Notes under the pieces: generated by a model
Databases searched by the model: none
What the model saw: the letters and a program-made list of their open reading frames with translations, nothing else
What the model was told of the DNA's origin: nothing
In this document: in pieces, positions 36,704 through 45,813 of the stretch
Position numbering within the stretch: the first letter of the stretch is position 1
How the letters are laid out: each line of letters starts with the position of its first letter
Position numbers and translations under genes: made by a program
NCBI GenBank assembly: GCA_964578835.1
Contig: CAZOEL010000037.1
Location: 1 to 62,627, forward strand
DNA: 62,627 bases
Direction of reading: 5' to 3'
From: CAZOEL01 sp964578835
GTDB lineage: Bacteria; Desulfobacterota; Syntrophobacteria; Syntrophobacterales; Syntrophobacteraceae

Positions 36704-37121
36704 ATGAATGTTCGCCTCTCCAAGAGCTTCTGAATCACTTTTTGAGAGCTCGCGCGGTTAACGATCTCTAAAATCCTTGACTTGGCTGAAGCTCGGACGC
36801 CCTGGCTGTTGGCGCAAAAAGATGCGTCCATCTTACGATCATATTGGACGCAGCAGCACTGCAGAGTGTGCGAATGCAAGGCGTTGCACGCCGAACCCGC
36901 TATCGGAGCACTGCTGCCGAATACTGGGCTTCTCATCTGTCGAGAAGTAATTTCTATAACAGAATCAGTGGGAGCCTGGAAGCGTTTAACGCAGCTCAGC
37001 GCAATATTGAATCAATAAGGACAATAAAGACCTTGCAGCCTCCTGTTCTGATGCAGCTGAAGAGATGAAAAACATGGCTCTGAATATTGGAGGCTCGACC
37101 ATGGGGCTGGTTTGTGACTGA
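36704..37121. other. region between two kinase genes, no supported gene
   Basis: About 420 bases between the stop of one large kinase and the start of the other, both on the minus strand. Small frames have no ribosome sites. It is long enough to hold a separate promoter for the PhnD-type kinase. Confidence 0.4.
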
Positions 37122-40100
37122 TCAGGAATCGGACTCGGACTGGAAGAGCGCCTTTTGGATCATCTCGCTTAAAGATTGGAGCGTGACGGGTTTCATCGCC
37201 AGTTCACGGATGCCGGCTTCTTTTGCCACCTGCTCACTGATCTTTTCGCTGAAGCCGGTGCAGAGTATAATCGGCATTTCCGGCTTGATGCTCAAGATCT
37301 CTTTTGAAAGATCGAGACCCGTCATATGGGGCATGGTGTAGTCGGTTATGATGAGATCGAACGATCCCGGCTCTCTTCTGAAGAGCTCTAGAGCGGCCAC
37401 GCTGTCTGTGGTGGTGGCGACAACTTCGTAGCCAAGCCTGGATAGTATCGCTTGCCCGACTTCGACCAGCGCCTGCTCATCGTCTACAAGAAGAATTCTT
37501 TGACCGTCTCCTTTGACTATCCCGACTCTTTCATTGTTTTCTACCCGGGCTGTCGAATCCGCCACTGGAATAAAGATCTCAAAAAGCGCCCCTTTGCCTC
37601 TCTCGCTCTGGACCCGGATTGCTCCTCCGTAGCGTTTCACGATTCCATGAACAACCGCTAATCCCAACCCACTGCCCTTTCCCACCTGTTTGGTTGTAAA
37701 ATAGGGATCGAAGATACGCTCCATAACCGCTTTGTCCATCCCGTGGCCAGTGTCAGAAACGCTCAGCTGGATGTAACGCCCTTCATGCAGGCCGGGGACA
37801 TGGAGCCTCATACTGCTATCCGTTCGGATTTCGGAAAGGCCCACTTTGAGGAGTCCCCCTTCCTCCATGGCGTGAGAGGCGTTCGTGCAAAGGTTTAGAA
37901 GAATCTGATGCATATGGGTTGGGTTGGCCATTACCATCATGGGCGTCTTCGGGATATCGACGCTCAGCTCGATGGAAGTGGGCAGCGAGGCCCTGATGAA
38001 ACGGATGCCTTCCTTCATCACTGGAACGACGTCAAGGACCAGTCTTTCTTCTCGTTCCATCATGCGGCTAAAGGAGAGGATCTGCTTTACCAGGTCTTTT
38101 GCTCTCATGGATGCGCGGCGCACCTCTTCCAAATTGCGCCCTATGGGATCGGAAGCCGAAAGTCTCTGAAGCGAGAGCTCCGTATAGCCAATGATAGCGG
38201 CAAGTATATTGTTGAAGTCGTGGGCGATGCCTCCGGCCAAGGTGCCGATGGCCTCAAGCTTCTGAGCTTGTCGCAACTGAGCCTCCAGCCTGTTTCGCTC
38301 GGTTATGTCCATCATAACCGACATGATTCCTGAAACTCGCCCTTCGGCGTCATGCATGGGGGCGGCGGAAATACTTATCTCGATGGGAGATCCATCCTTT
38401 CTTCGCCTTATCGCTTCTATCCCGGTAAACGAGTCGCCCCCTATTGCGGAGTCATCTTGATCTCTCAGACCTTTCAGCTCGCCTGAAAGAGCAACCGGAG
38501 TGGGCTGTCCCAACACTTCCTCCTTTTTCCAGCCAAAGACAGCTTCGGACGCAGGGTTCCACATGGTGACCCGGCCTTCCACATCAAGAGCCATGATGGG
38601 CACGGGAGACGCTTTGATAAGAGCGTGAAGCGCTTCCTTGGTCTCCTGAAGAGCCCTCTCGGAACGTTTCCTATCGGTTATGTCTCTCAATATCCCAAGA
38701 AGAAATCGCTTCCCCCAGAGGTCAAATCGGCTGAGGCTGACTTCGGCGTCGAAAGGCTCGCCATCGGATCGGCAATGCCTCCATTCGAAGAACTGAGCAT
38801 GACCATCAAGGGCTTTGCCAATGAGCTCCCTGGCCTTCGCCTCAGAGTTGGCGCCATTGGGTTGCGCCGATGGAGAAAGAAAATGGGGAGGCGTTCCCAT
38901 GAGATCCTCTTTGGCGCATCGAAACATCTCAAGAAGCTTTGAATTGCAGTCCACCAATTTCTGCTCTTCGGCTACGAGAATCGCATCGCTTGCCGTTTCA
39001 AATAGCGTGCGGTATCTCTGTTCACTTTCAAAGAGCGCTTCCTCGGCTCGCTTTCTGGCCGTAATATCATTTCCAACGCAGAGGATCTCCTCCAGGCGCC
39101 CCTCCGGGCCATAGATCGCCTTGTTTGTCCACGCTACCCACACCCTTCCCCCGCTCCTGAGCATGTTCTCATTTTCATTATTCCTGTACTTGTCAGGATT
39201 TCTACCAAGGTCGAGGATCAGCGAGCTCAGGTTCCGCCCGGAGCTCTCGGTTTCCGGCACAATGGTCCCCACGACATTTTGACCGATGATTTCCTGTTGT
39301 GAGAATCCAAAGAAGCCCTGGGCGAATTCGTTGAAAAATGTGATCTCCCCTGAAGGCGTTAAACGGAGAATGATGCTGTTTGCGTTCTCAACAAGCTCCC
39401 GATACCTCGCTTCGCTTTCTTTCAAGGCTTCTTCCGCTTGCATTCTAAGGGAAAGCTCCTGGCGCATCTCCTCTGTTCTTCGCTTCACTTCCCTTTTGAG
39501 CGACCTGTTCCAGAGCCAGGTGAGCGCTGCTATGGATAACCAGGAAAGCAGCACCCAGGCGGCAATTTTCCAATAGAAAAGGGAGCTCTCGTGTTCGTAG
39601 ACTCCAAACCATTTGTCCCGAATTCTCTTATAGGCTCCCGTATTGTTCAGAATCTGGAGTCCTTCATTCAGCTTCGATAGGAGAACGCGGTTTCCCTCCG
39701 ATACTGCAAAGCAGTAGTCTCTGGGCATGATGGCGGGGCCGGTTGTCTCTACATTGGTAAGGTTCAGCTTGTTGAGGAAATACTGGCCCTGCAATTTGGA
39801 GAGAAGCGCGCCGTCGTGACGCCCTGAGGCGAGAAGCCTCAAAGCGTCCGCCTGATCGGGAACGGCGATGATGCTATCGGTAAGGCCGAGCGATTTGACA
39901 TAATCGTGCATGATGTCGCCGCGCTGGACGATGATCTCTTTCCCCTTGAGATCCTCAAGAGAGTGCGCGCTCGAGCCTTTCCTCACAAAAACGGCGTGAT
40001 GCGCTACAATATGAGGTATAGAGAAATCGACGACCCCGTCTCTCTCTTCTGAGTAAAACATGCCTGAAAGAATATCGATTTTGTCGGATTCAAAATCCTG

Positions 40101-40391
40101 CCGTATTTCGCTCCATGGCCCCGTCCTGATATGAACTTCGAAGCCCATCGTTCTAGCCACTTCCCTTATGAGATCGATATTGAAGCCGATGGGCATTCCA
40201 GCTTCATCCTCAAATTCATAGGGCGGGTAGTTCCTATCGGCTCCGACAACGACTCTTAAAGTCTCCTCGTTTTGCGCGTAAGGCTGTGCCGTCTGAGAGG
40301 ATGCGGGCAGAACCGAAAGGAAGAAAAAAACAGGGAGAGCTGCACAGAAGAAGCGCGCGAGAAGTCTTTCGCGGCGTAAAGATAGTCTCAT
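37122..40391 (-). CDS. hybrid histidine kinase with solute-binding sensor, PAS repeats and receiver
   Basis: This 1089-residue protein has a signal peptide (FFCAALPVFFFLSVLPASSQ) and a periplasmic family-3 solute-binding domain to about 265 (VVVGADRNYPPYEFEDEAG). A span lies near 275-295, then about three PAS domains (310-690). HisKA carries the histidine in GGIAHDFNNILAAIIGYTEL, with the HATPase in GHGMDKAVMERIFDPYFTTK and GSGLGLAVVHGIV. A C-terminal receiver shows FDLIITDYTMPHMTGLDL. GAGAGG precedes the ATG. The sensor implies an amino-acid-like ligand. Its output partner is not adjacent. Confidence 0.92.
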   Translation of the reverse strand: MRLSLRRERLLARFFCAALPVFFFLSVLPASSQTAQPYAQNEETLRVVVGADRNYPPYEFEDEAGMPIGFNIDLIREVARTMGFEVHIRTGPWSEIRQDFESDKIDILSGMFYSEERDGVVDFSIPHIVAHHAVFVRKGSSAHSLEDLKGKEIIVQRGDIMHDYVKSLGLTDSIIAVPDQADALRLLASGRHDGALLSKLQGQYFLNKLNLTNVETTGPAIMPRDYCFAVSEGNRVLLSKLNEGLQILNNTGAYKRIRDKWFGVYEHESSLFYWKIAAWVLLSWLSIAALTWLWNRSLKREVKRRTEEMRQELSLRMQAEEALKESEARYRELVENANSIILRLTPSGEITFFNEFAQGFFGFSQQEIIGQNVVGTIVPETESSGRNLSSLILDLGRNPDKYRNNENENMLRSGGRVWVAWTNKAIYGPEGRLEEILCVGNDITARKRAEEALFESEQRYRTLFETASDAILVAEEQKLVDCNSKLLEMFRCAKEDLMGTPPHFLSPSAQPNGANSEAKARELIGKALDGHAQFFEWRHCRSDGEPFDAEVSLSRFDLWGKRFLLGILRDITDRKRSERALQETKEALHALIKASPVPIMALDVEGRVTMWNPASEAVFGWKKEEVLGQPTPVALSGELKGLRDQDDSAIGGDSFTGIEAIRRRKDGSPIEISISAAPMHDAEGRVSGIMSVMMDITERNRLEAQLRQAQKLEAIGTLAGGIAHDFNNILAAIIGYTELSLQRLSASDPIGRNLEEVRRASMRAKDLVKQILSFSRMMEREERLVLDVVPVMKEGIRFIRASLPTSIELSVDIPKTPMMVMANPTHMHQILLNLCTNASHAMEEGGLLKVGLSEIRTDSSMRLHVPGLHEGRYIQLSVSDTGHGMDKAVMERIFDPYFTTKQVGKGSGLGLAVVHGIVKRYGGAIRVQSERGKGALFEIFIPVADSTARVENNERVGIVKGDGQRILLVDDEQALVEVGQAILSRLGYEVVATTTDSVAALELFRREPGSFDLIITDYTMPHMTGLDLSKEILSIKPEMPIILCTGFSEKISEQVAKEAGIRELAMKPVTLQSLSEMIQKALFQSESDS

Positions 40392-40683
40392 CGCAACCTC
40401 TCTATATTAATGATATCATATATTTATCAAGATAGAGACTTGAGTCCTGCGCTCTTAGCATATGCGACTTCTTTTCAGCGTGAGCCGACAACCGCAGGGT
40501 TCCTCCGAGCATCATTTCCGCCCCGCAACCCTAAGGAGCGGGCGCATGACTCAAATTATCCATATTATAGTATTCGACATATGCAGCGATCTGATTTAGA
40601 AAAAAACCATCAGAAAAGCACTTCTTGATTGCTCTGCCATCGGCGCCGGGAGCTTGCGCGCCGGCATTGCTTCTTCTCAATCT

Positions 40684-41394
40684 TCAGACCGAGTAAAATT
40701 TGAGGTCAGGCAAGCATACGCAAGTCAGTGTTCCACCATAACAGGCTCCTGTATCGATCCCGATCCTTGAAGGGGTAACGACAGGCTCGCTAACGGCAGT
40801 ATGGCCATGAACAATGATCTTTTCAAAAGGAGTCTCGGAGAGCAGGAACTTCGCCTTGATCCATAAAAGGTCGTGCTCCTTTTGCTCGATCAACGGAACA
40901 TTTGGATACAAACCGGCGTGAACGAAGATGAAGTTCTCTGTTTCAAAGTAGAGAGCGAGGTTCTCAAGGAAGTGGAGATGAATTAAAGGAACAAGCAGGC
41001 AATGGTCTTCGTCGTCCTCATAGAGGAAATGATCGTTGACCTTTGGGTTGTTGTCCGCCGGTTTCTCAGAGTGGGCATAATCTAGTTCGCATGAATAGTC
41101 TCGAAGCGTCGACTGCCCTTCGAAGTCGTGCCGATAACTCCAGTAGTCGAATTTCCCTCTCAGGAGCTCCAGGAAAACTGCTTCATGGTTCCCCTTGAGC
41201 GCAACCACATTATAGCCGTCATTTTTTAAATCGATGATGCGCTGGATGACTCTTCGTGAATAAGGACCTCGATCTATATAGTCTCCAAGAAAAATAAGCG
41301 TATCCCGATTCTTCTCAATCGGGATCATATCGAGAAGGGCTTCGAGCTTTGAGAGCATCCCGTGAATGTCGCCAATAGCGTAGTACTTACCCAT
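40684..41394 (-). CDS. serine/threonine or ApaH-like metallophosphatase
   Basis: This 236-residue cytosolic calcineurin-like phosphatase has three metal-binding signatures: YAIGDIHGMLSKLEALLD, IFLGDYIDRGPYSRRV and VALKGNHEAVFLELL, then VHGHTAVSEP. These match the PrpA/ApaH-type protein phosphatases and diadenosine tetraphosphatases. Which substrate applies cannot be read from the sequence. AGGGA lies about nine bases ahead of the ATG. No coupled neighbour is evident. Confidence 0.88.
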   Translation of the reverse strand: MGKYYAIGDIHGMLSKLEALLDMIPIEKNRDTLIFLGDYIDRGPYSRRVIQRIIDLKNDGYNVVALKGNHEAVFLELLRGKFDYWSYRHDFEGQSTLRDYSCELDYAHSEKPADNNPKVNDHFLYEDDEDHCLLVPLIHLHFLENLALYFETENFIFVHAGLYPNVPLIEQKEHDLLWIKAKFLLSETPFEKIIVHGHTAVSEPVVTPSRIGIDTGACYGGTLTCVCLPDLKFYSV

Positions 41395-41522
41395 TTATCA
41401 TTTTCCCTGGCGTCCTCGATTGTCTAAAATGAGGCGCATATCGCCAATCTGTTCTTTTACAATAGAATATGATGCCGAATGAATCGTAAGGCGCGCATAA
41501 GGGTCGTGCACGGCAGATTGGC

Positions 41523-41569
41523 TCATAATAGAAATGGCTTCCATATTATGGAAGCCATTTCTACTATGA
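41523..41569. repeat. 47-bp near-perfect palindrome
   Basis: A single-base centre at 41546 is flanked by 17 perfectly paired bases (41529-41545 with 41547-41563); after one mismatch five more pairs follow (41523-41527 with 41565-41569). It lies 12 bases past the SOD stop on the minus strand. With no T run and no loop it may be a protein-binding site or cruciform more than a terminator. Confidence 0.7.
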
Positions 41570-41580
41570 ACAACCCTCAA

Positions 41581-42297
41581 TTAACCGGCGTTCTGCAGAG
41601 CAAAATCCCAATTTATCAACTTGTCGAGCACGGCGTTGACATAGTCGGCCCTGCGATTCTGATAATCCAGGTAATAGGCATGCTCCCAGACGTCAATGGT
41701 GAGCAGCGGCTTCACGCCGGAGGTGAACGGAACTTCGGCATTCGCCGTTTTCACCACTTTGAGCTGCTTGCGGTCCAGCACAAGCCAGGCCCACCCACTG
41801 CCGAACTGCGATGTGGCCGCTTCGGCAAGCGCCTTCTTGCAGGGGTCAATGCCGCCAAATGATTCCTGCATTTTCTGCTTTAGCGCTGAAGGCGGCTCTC
41901 CCCCTCCCTTTGGGGCCAGGCTTTTCCAATAAAAGGTGTGGTTCCAGACTTGCGCCGCATTGTTGAAGATGGCGGCCTTGTCACTTCTCCCGGCTGTGCC
42001 GGAAATGATCTTCTCCAAGGGCAAATCGGCGTATTCCGTCCCGGCTGTAAGCTTGTTCAGGTTGTCTACGTATGCTTTGTGATGTTTCCCATAATGAAAA
42101 CCGATTGTCTTAGCTGTTACTACGGGCTCCAACGCGTTGTCAGCGTATGGGAGCGGAGGCAAGGCGTGGGGCGATGCCGCTCGGGCAGTTTTGGAAAGGC
42201 TGCCCGTTCCCAGTACAGCAATGGAACCTGCCGCCGTAATAAGAAAGTCGCGACGACCAAGCATGCTCGAGGAATTGAATGCGTCTCTCTTTTTCAT
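41581..42297 (-). CDS. Tat-exported Fe/Mn superoxide dismutase
   Basis: This 238-residue protein converts superoxide to peroxide and oxygen. A Tat-type signal (GRRDFLITAAGSIAVLGTGS) ends near AARA-like SKTARAAS, so the enzyme should be periplasmic. The metal ligands are plausible: histidines in GFHYGKHHKAY and WNHTFYWKSLAP, aspartate and histidine in TIDVWEHAYYLDYQNRRADY. The sequence resembles the iron-type group. AAGGAGG stands five bases ahead of the ATG. It defends the envelope of a probably anaerobic cell against brief oxygen exposure. Confidence 0.92.
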   Translation of the reverse strand: MKKRDAFNSSSMLGRRDFLITAAGSIAVLGTGSLSKTARAASPHALPPLPYADNALEPVVTAKTIGFHYGKHHKAYVDNLNKLTAGTEYADLPLEKIISGTAGRSDKAAIFNNAAQVWNHTFYWKSLAPKGGGEPPSALKQKMQESFGGIDPCKKALAEAATSQFGSGWAWLVLDRKQLKVVKTANAEVPFTSGVKPLLTIDVWEHAYYLDYQNRRADYVNAVLDKLINWDFALQNAG

Positions 42298-42676
42298 ATA
42301 GGCCTCCTTAGAGATTAATGATCAACTGGTTCCCCTAAGGACCGACTATGAAGAAAATGGAGAACGAAATCAAGCATAAGAATGATTGCAGTCCCAAACC
42401 GCATCAGAATCTTATCGTCATCGACCGCACAGTCACTGAATAAGAAACGCTGCAGAAGCTCCCTGATATGTCCACTATCGATTCTTGCTCGACGATTTGT
42501 TGTTCGATCTGGTACACTCTCTATCCGGTCTCCGGAGAGTGAACGCCTGGTTTGCGAGTCCATGCTCACATTCCGGAGAACCGCCTGGATACTCCATCAA
42601 ACCGGAAAATACATACTGTGCGGCCATTTCCGCTCAACGGGAATAGCGGACGTTTGTGATTAGCGAAGGAGATTTT
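42298..42676. other. divergent promoter region between SOD and prenyltransferase
   Basis: About 380 bases between two divergently transcribed genes. It contains no supported gene (an 84-codon minus-strand frame lacks a ribosome site) and should hold both promoters. Confidence 0.45.
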
Positions 42677-43597
42677 ATGACGCAATGGGTGCTTTGGATT
42701 AAGGAAACCAGACCGCAATTTCTTACTCTCTCTGTGGTCCTCACCTTTCTCGGGACTGCGATCGCCTGGTGCTATGGCTCCGTCAATCTGGGCTATGCTC
42801 TGCTTGCCGGTTTCGGACTGACGTTGACTCACGGCAGCGTCAACGCGATAAATGATTATTTCGATTATAAGAGCGGCATTGATTTGCACGTCAAGAGAAC
42901 CCCTTTTAGCGGAGGAAGCGGGCTGGTCCCCGAGGGAAAGCTTCCGCTCAATCAAGCTCTCTGGGTAGGAATTGTCACTTCCCTGGCGGCCCTGCTGATA
43001 GGCGTCTACTTCGTAATCGTAAGCGGCTGGCTGTTGGCGCCCCTTTTGGTTGCAGCAATTCTATGTCTTGTCCTGTATACGCCCGTTATATTGAAAACCC
43101 CTTGGCCGGAGTGGTCTCCGGGATTAGGGCTGGGCGTACTGCCCATTATGGGTTTTTATTTCGTCCAGACGGGAAGGTACGACTGGGTCGTTCTGGTTGC
43201 CTCGATACCAAGCGGCATCTTGGTTCATAATCTTCTTCTACTGAACGAATTTCCCGATGTGGAAGCGGACAGAATAGGCGGCAGGAAAACTACCCCGGTT
43301 TTGTATGGCATGGAAGCCGCCGGCAGGCTCTTCCGGGTTGCGACAATATCCGTATACGTCTGGATTATTGGCTGCGTATTGGCTACTCTCATAACCGGAG
43401 CGGTTGTCATGCCGGTCTACAGCCTGATAGCTTTACTGACCTTGCCCTTTGCAATGAAAGCCATGCAAGGATCTAGAGAATACAATGACCGTAGCAAGCT
43501 GGTTCCCGCCCTGGGCAGCAACGTGGCGTTTATCCTGATAACCCAAATGCTGCTTGGCGTGGCCTATATTCTGGAAAAGTTGTTTCCTTTTTACTGA
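42677..43597 (+). CDS. UbiA-family prenyltransferase (MenA-like)
   Basis: This 306-residue inner-membrane enzyme transfers a prenyl chain to an aromatic acceptor. The two Asp-rich motifs are GSVNAINDYFDYKSGIDL (NDxxDxxxD) and NEFPDVEADRIGGRKTTP (DxEADxxxGR). Eight or nine membrane spans surround them. The start is the ATG at 42677 with AAGGAGA five bases ahead; an in-frame ATG at 42656 lacks one. The pattern matches 1,4-dihydroxy-2-naphthoate (menaquinone) prenyltransferases best, which is plausible for an anaerobic respirer, but the acceptor is uncertain. Confidence 0.85.
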   Translation: MTQWVLWIKETRPQFLTLSVVLTFLGTAIAWCYGSVNLGYALLAGFGLTLTHGSVNAINDYFDYKSGIDLHVKRTPFSGGSGLVPEGKLPLNQALWVGIVTSLAALLIGVYFVIVSGWLLAPLLVAAILCLVLYTPVILKTPWPEWSPGLGLGVLPIMGFYFVQTGRYDWVVLVASIPSGILVHNLLLLNEFPDVEADRIGGRKTTPVLYGMEAAGRLFRVATISVYVWIIGCVLATLITGAVVMPVYSLIALLTLPFAMKAMQGSREYNDRSKLVPALGSNVAFILITQMLLGVAYILEKLFPFY

Positions 43598-43634
43598 CAA
43601 TAAAAGAGCTCCTGATCGGTTGTAACACCCCCAT

Positions 43635-43687
43635 AGCGCTCGCATGGCGGAATCTCCCGTTGGAGTCAGTTCTAACCTGCGAGCGCT
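43635..43687. repeat. 10-bp inverted repeat between convergent genes
   Basis: AGCGCTCGCA (43635-43644) pairs perfectly with TGCGAGCGCT (43678-43687), leaving a 33-base loop. It lies between convergent genes and touches the stop of the TIGR02588 gene. It may be a shared 3' structure, without a T tract. Confidence 0.5.
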
Positions 43688-44090
43688 AAGTCGCCTTCTG
43701 GTAGCTTTCTACCCTTATCACCGCATCAGTTGGATCGGCGCTGAATATAAGCACCCCTTTCTCTTCGGATCGGCCAGGAATAAATCCAAATATAGTAGAC
43801 GCCTTTTCCTCTTTCCCTCCAACGGACAGCCTCCCGTCCACCCACACCTCTTTTGCCGTCTCGTCGCCCGTATTCTTCACTGTGATGTCAAGATAATACT
43901 TGTCGCCTTCCAGTCGTACGGCGCCTCGCTCTAAGCTGAAGCGCGCCGGCTTCTGAGTGGGGGAAATCCAAATGTAGAGCACAGCTCCCACCAATGCCGC
44001 TAAAATGATAAGTGAAAGAACGAAGGAAACCTTTTCCGGGTTGGAAATCCTTGGATTTTCTTTTCTTTGAGAATCTCCATAACCACTCAT
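43686..44090 (-). CDS. TIGR02588 family membrane-anchored protein
   Basis: This 134-residue protein with one span near the N-terminus (SFVLSLIILAALVGAVLYIW) and an extracytoplasmic beta domain (YYLDITVKNTGDETAKEVWV) matches TIGR02588. The start at 44090 overlaps the upstream gene's stop as ATGA, which fixes it; the frame is open further upstream. It is always met beside TIGR02587 in families I know of. Function unknown. Confidence 0.8.
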   Translation of the reverse strand: MSGYGDSQRKENPRISNPEKVSFVLSLIILAALVGAVLYIWISPTQKPARFSLERGAVRLEGDKYYLDITVKNTGDETAKEVWVDGRLSVGGKEEKASTIFGFIPGRSEEKGVLIFSADPTDAVIRVESYQKAT

Positions 44091-44953
44091 ACTGCGATCC
44101 TTCCCGCAGCGCCCCCGAGAGTGGCCGGAAACCCAAGGACAAGAGTGTAACTGAGCCATTTCTCGAGCACATCGTCAGTGCTGATGAGTTGAAAAAGCCA
44201 TAGCATGAGAACCGCCATAAAGAGCGAAAGAATGTAGGAAAAAATCGTCTCTGTGATGGGATGCTGAAAGATCCCTTGCTGCTGCTCTCGCTTTCTTTGG
44301 GATGCGAACGATCCCTCGAAGACGATCACGTATGAGAGAAGAAGAGAAACCAGGATGAGCGCGAGGAGGTCGGGGGATGAAAGCCTGCCGGCTATGAGCT
44401 CTACTTCTTCCGTCGGGGCGATCGCAAAGGCGATGATGACCGATCCGAGCGTCGTCGCCCCGGCATCGCTGAGCGTACCCCGAATTGCGTCCTCCGTGGA
44501 GTCTCCATTATGATTATGCTTTATATCTTTCTTCTCGTAGCCGCTTTCATTCTCCTCTTGCTCGACCAGAAAATTGGATATGCCTGCGCCAATCCCAAAA
44601 GGAATAGTCTCCATTGTGATTCGCCCAAGCATCGTGTCCATACCTTGTCCAAAGCCCAAAGCCCCAATGACTGCAAGGCTTAAGGTTGCAGCCACAACGG
44701 CTATCGCCAATCCGACCGCGCTGTCCATCAGGGCTTGCGACAAGGAAGAGCTGTTCTCCTTTCTGAACCCCGCGGCGTAGCACAGCAGGAGAAGAGCAAA
44801 GTAGGTGATCCCAAGAGCTGCAAGCATGCGCGGAGGAGATGTGTAATTGCCTATCCACCAAATCTCCATGGTGTAGAGAAGCGGAACGCCAAAAAGAAAA
44901 GCCCCCGAGATAGCCCGAAGAGCATCTTCGAGCTCGTCCTCCCAAGTGTGCAT
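44087..44953 (-). CDS. TIGR02587 family integral membrane protein
   Basis: This protein of about 288 residues has roughly seven spans, including AISGAFLFGVPLLYTMEIWW, LGITYFALLLLCYAAGF and LALILVSLLLSYVIVFEGSF. Its middle is charged and polar (EENESGYEKKDIKHNHNGDS), probably a cytoplasmic loop. SDAGATTLGSVIIAFAIAPT and EEVELIAGRLS look conserved for TIGR02587. AAGGAG lies five bases ahead of the ATG at 44953, which I prefer to two in-frame ATGs upstream. It is coupled to the TIGR02588 gene by overlapping ATGA. Transport or sensing is possible; unknown. Confidence 0.8.
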   Translation of the reverse strand: MHTWEDELEDALRAISGAFLFGVPLLYTMEIWWIGNYTSPPRMLAALGITYFALLLLCYAAGFRKENSSSLSQALMDSAVGLAIAVVAATLSLAVIGALGFGQGMDTMLGRITMETIPFGIGAGISNFLVEQEENESGYEKKDIKHNHNGDSTEDAIRGTLSDAGATTLGSVIIAFAIAPTEEVELIAGRLSSPDLLALILVSLLLSYVIVFEGSFASQRKREQQQGIFQHPITETIFSYILSLFMAVLMLWLFQLISTDDVLEKWLSYTLVLGFPATLGGAAGRIAV

Positions 44954-45105
44954 TCGCTCTCCTTTTTTCCGGTAAATATTCTCTGCCTTCTTCATGGAAA
45001 TCAAGGCGGCCAACATGAAGGGCTATTCTGACCGCCTTGCCTTTTATTAGACGCCCTTCTGCAAGCGCCTGTCACAGCGGCGGCTGAGAAGAGACGAACG
45101 CGAGG

Positions 45106-45336
45106 TTAAGCGGCTGCCCGCTCTTGCTCGGTCGAGAACCCTCCCTGCTGCATTTGGGATTCGAGCTCTCTTACGAGCATCTTCAGTTCTTCTTCACGAT
45201 TGTTCTTGATTCTCGTCCAGATTTCCTGACATGGCCCGCAGTCAGAGGAATCCCGCATGTAAGTGTCATATCGGTAGAGGCTCTTCGAAATTACCGTAAT
45301 GGCCTCCATGAGATTGTAATGACAGTTATTGAGCAT
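45106..45336 (-). CDS. small conserved-looking protein with Cys pair
   Basis: This 76-residue protein starts at the ATG at 45336, supported by AAGGAGG eight bases ahead. It contains LMEAITVISKSLYRYDTYMR then DSSDCGPCQEIWTRI, a CxxC in a helical setting, and a charged C-terminal helix (EEELKMLVRELESQ). I do not recognise the family. The good ribosome site and even codon use support coding. It may bind a metal or heme via the cysteines. Confidence 0.6.
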   Translation of the reverse strand: MLNNCHYNLMEAITVISKSLYRYDTYMRDSSDCGPCQEIWTRIKNNREEELKMLVRELESQMQQGGFSTEQERAAA

Positions 45337-45707
45337 TGGATAATCCTCCTTCTCCTGTTTTTGGCAGGATATATGGTCTTGAATTGTTGTTACTGAAGGC
45401 GCTCGCATGTCCATCTTTAAGGTAATCATTCTCTTATGGGTTTGACGGACGGAGTTGAGAAGCGGCTTCGGCTTCCTTTGAAGCGCACGCCTCAGTTTTG
45501 GGAAGGGGCTTTCTTAACTGGGTGGGGATTCCTTTGACGCAAAGGAAGGCTCTATGCCTTAACCGTAGCAACAAGCTCCATTCGTAGCTTGACAGTAGAT
45601 CAGAACAGCGTTGCAGTACATTTAAAATACTATCCTTACCTGATTTCTTCCCTTGGAGACTTTGCTTATATTAACAACTGACCAGCACAATCCATCATCT
45701 ACCCTCT

Positions 45708-45750
45708 AGAAGCCAGGATCGGCCCCCTCCGCCTGGCTTCTTCTCTTTTT
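45708..45750 (+). terminator. strong orphan terminator on the plus strand
   Basis: AGAAGCCAGG (45708-45717) pairs perfectly with CCTGGCTTCT (45732-45741), a 10-bp stem with a 14-base loop, followed by TCTCTTTTT. No plus-strand gene lies upstream within 2 kb; the nearby genes run the other way. A short noncoding transcript could end here. The remaining 45337-45813 interval has no other supported gene. Confidence 0.6.
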
Positions 45751-45813
45751 GAGCGCATTCTTCCAATCAGTCTGTCCCGGATCACGAATTGCGCTCACGT
45801 TTCCAGCGCAGCT

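Noticed and set aside
42315..42569. 84-codon minus-strand frame in the SOD-prenyltransferase gap
   Set aside because: No ribosome site or motif; region better explained as a divergent promoter.
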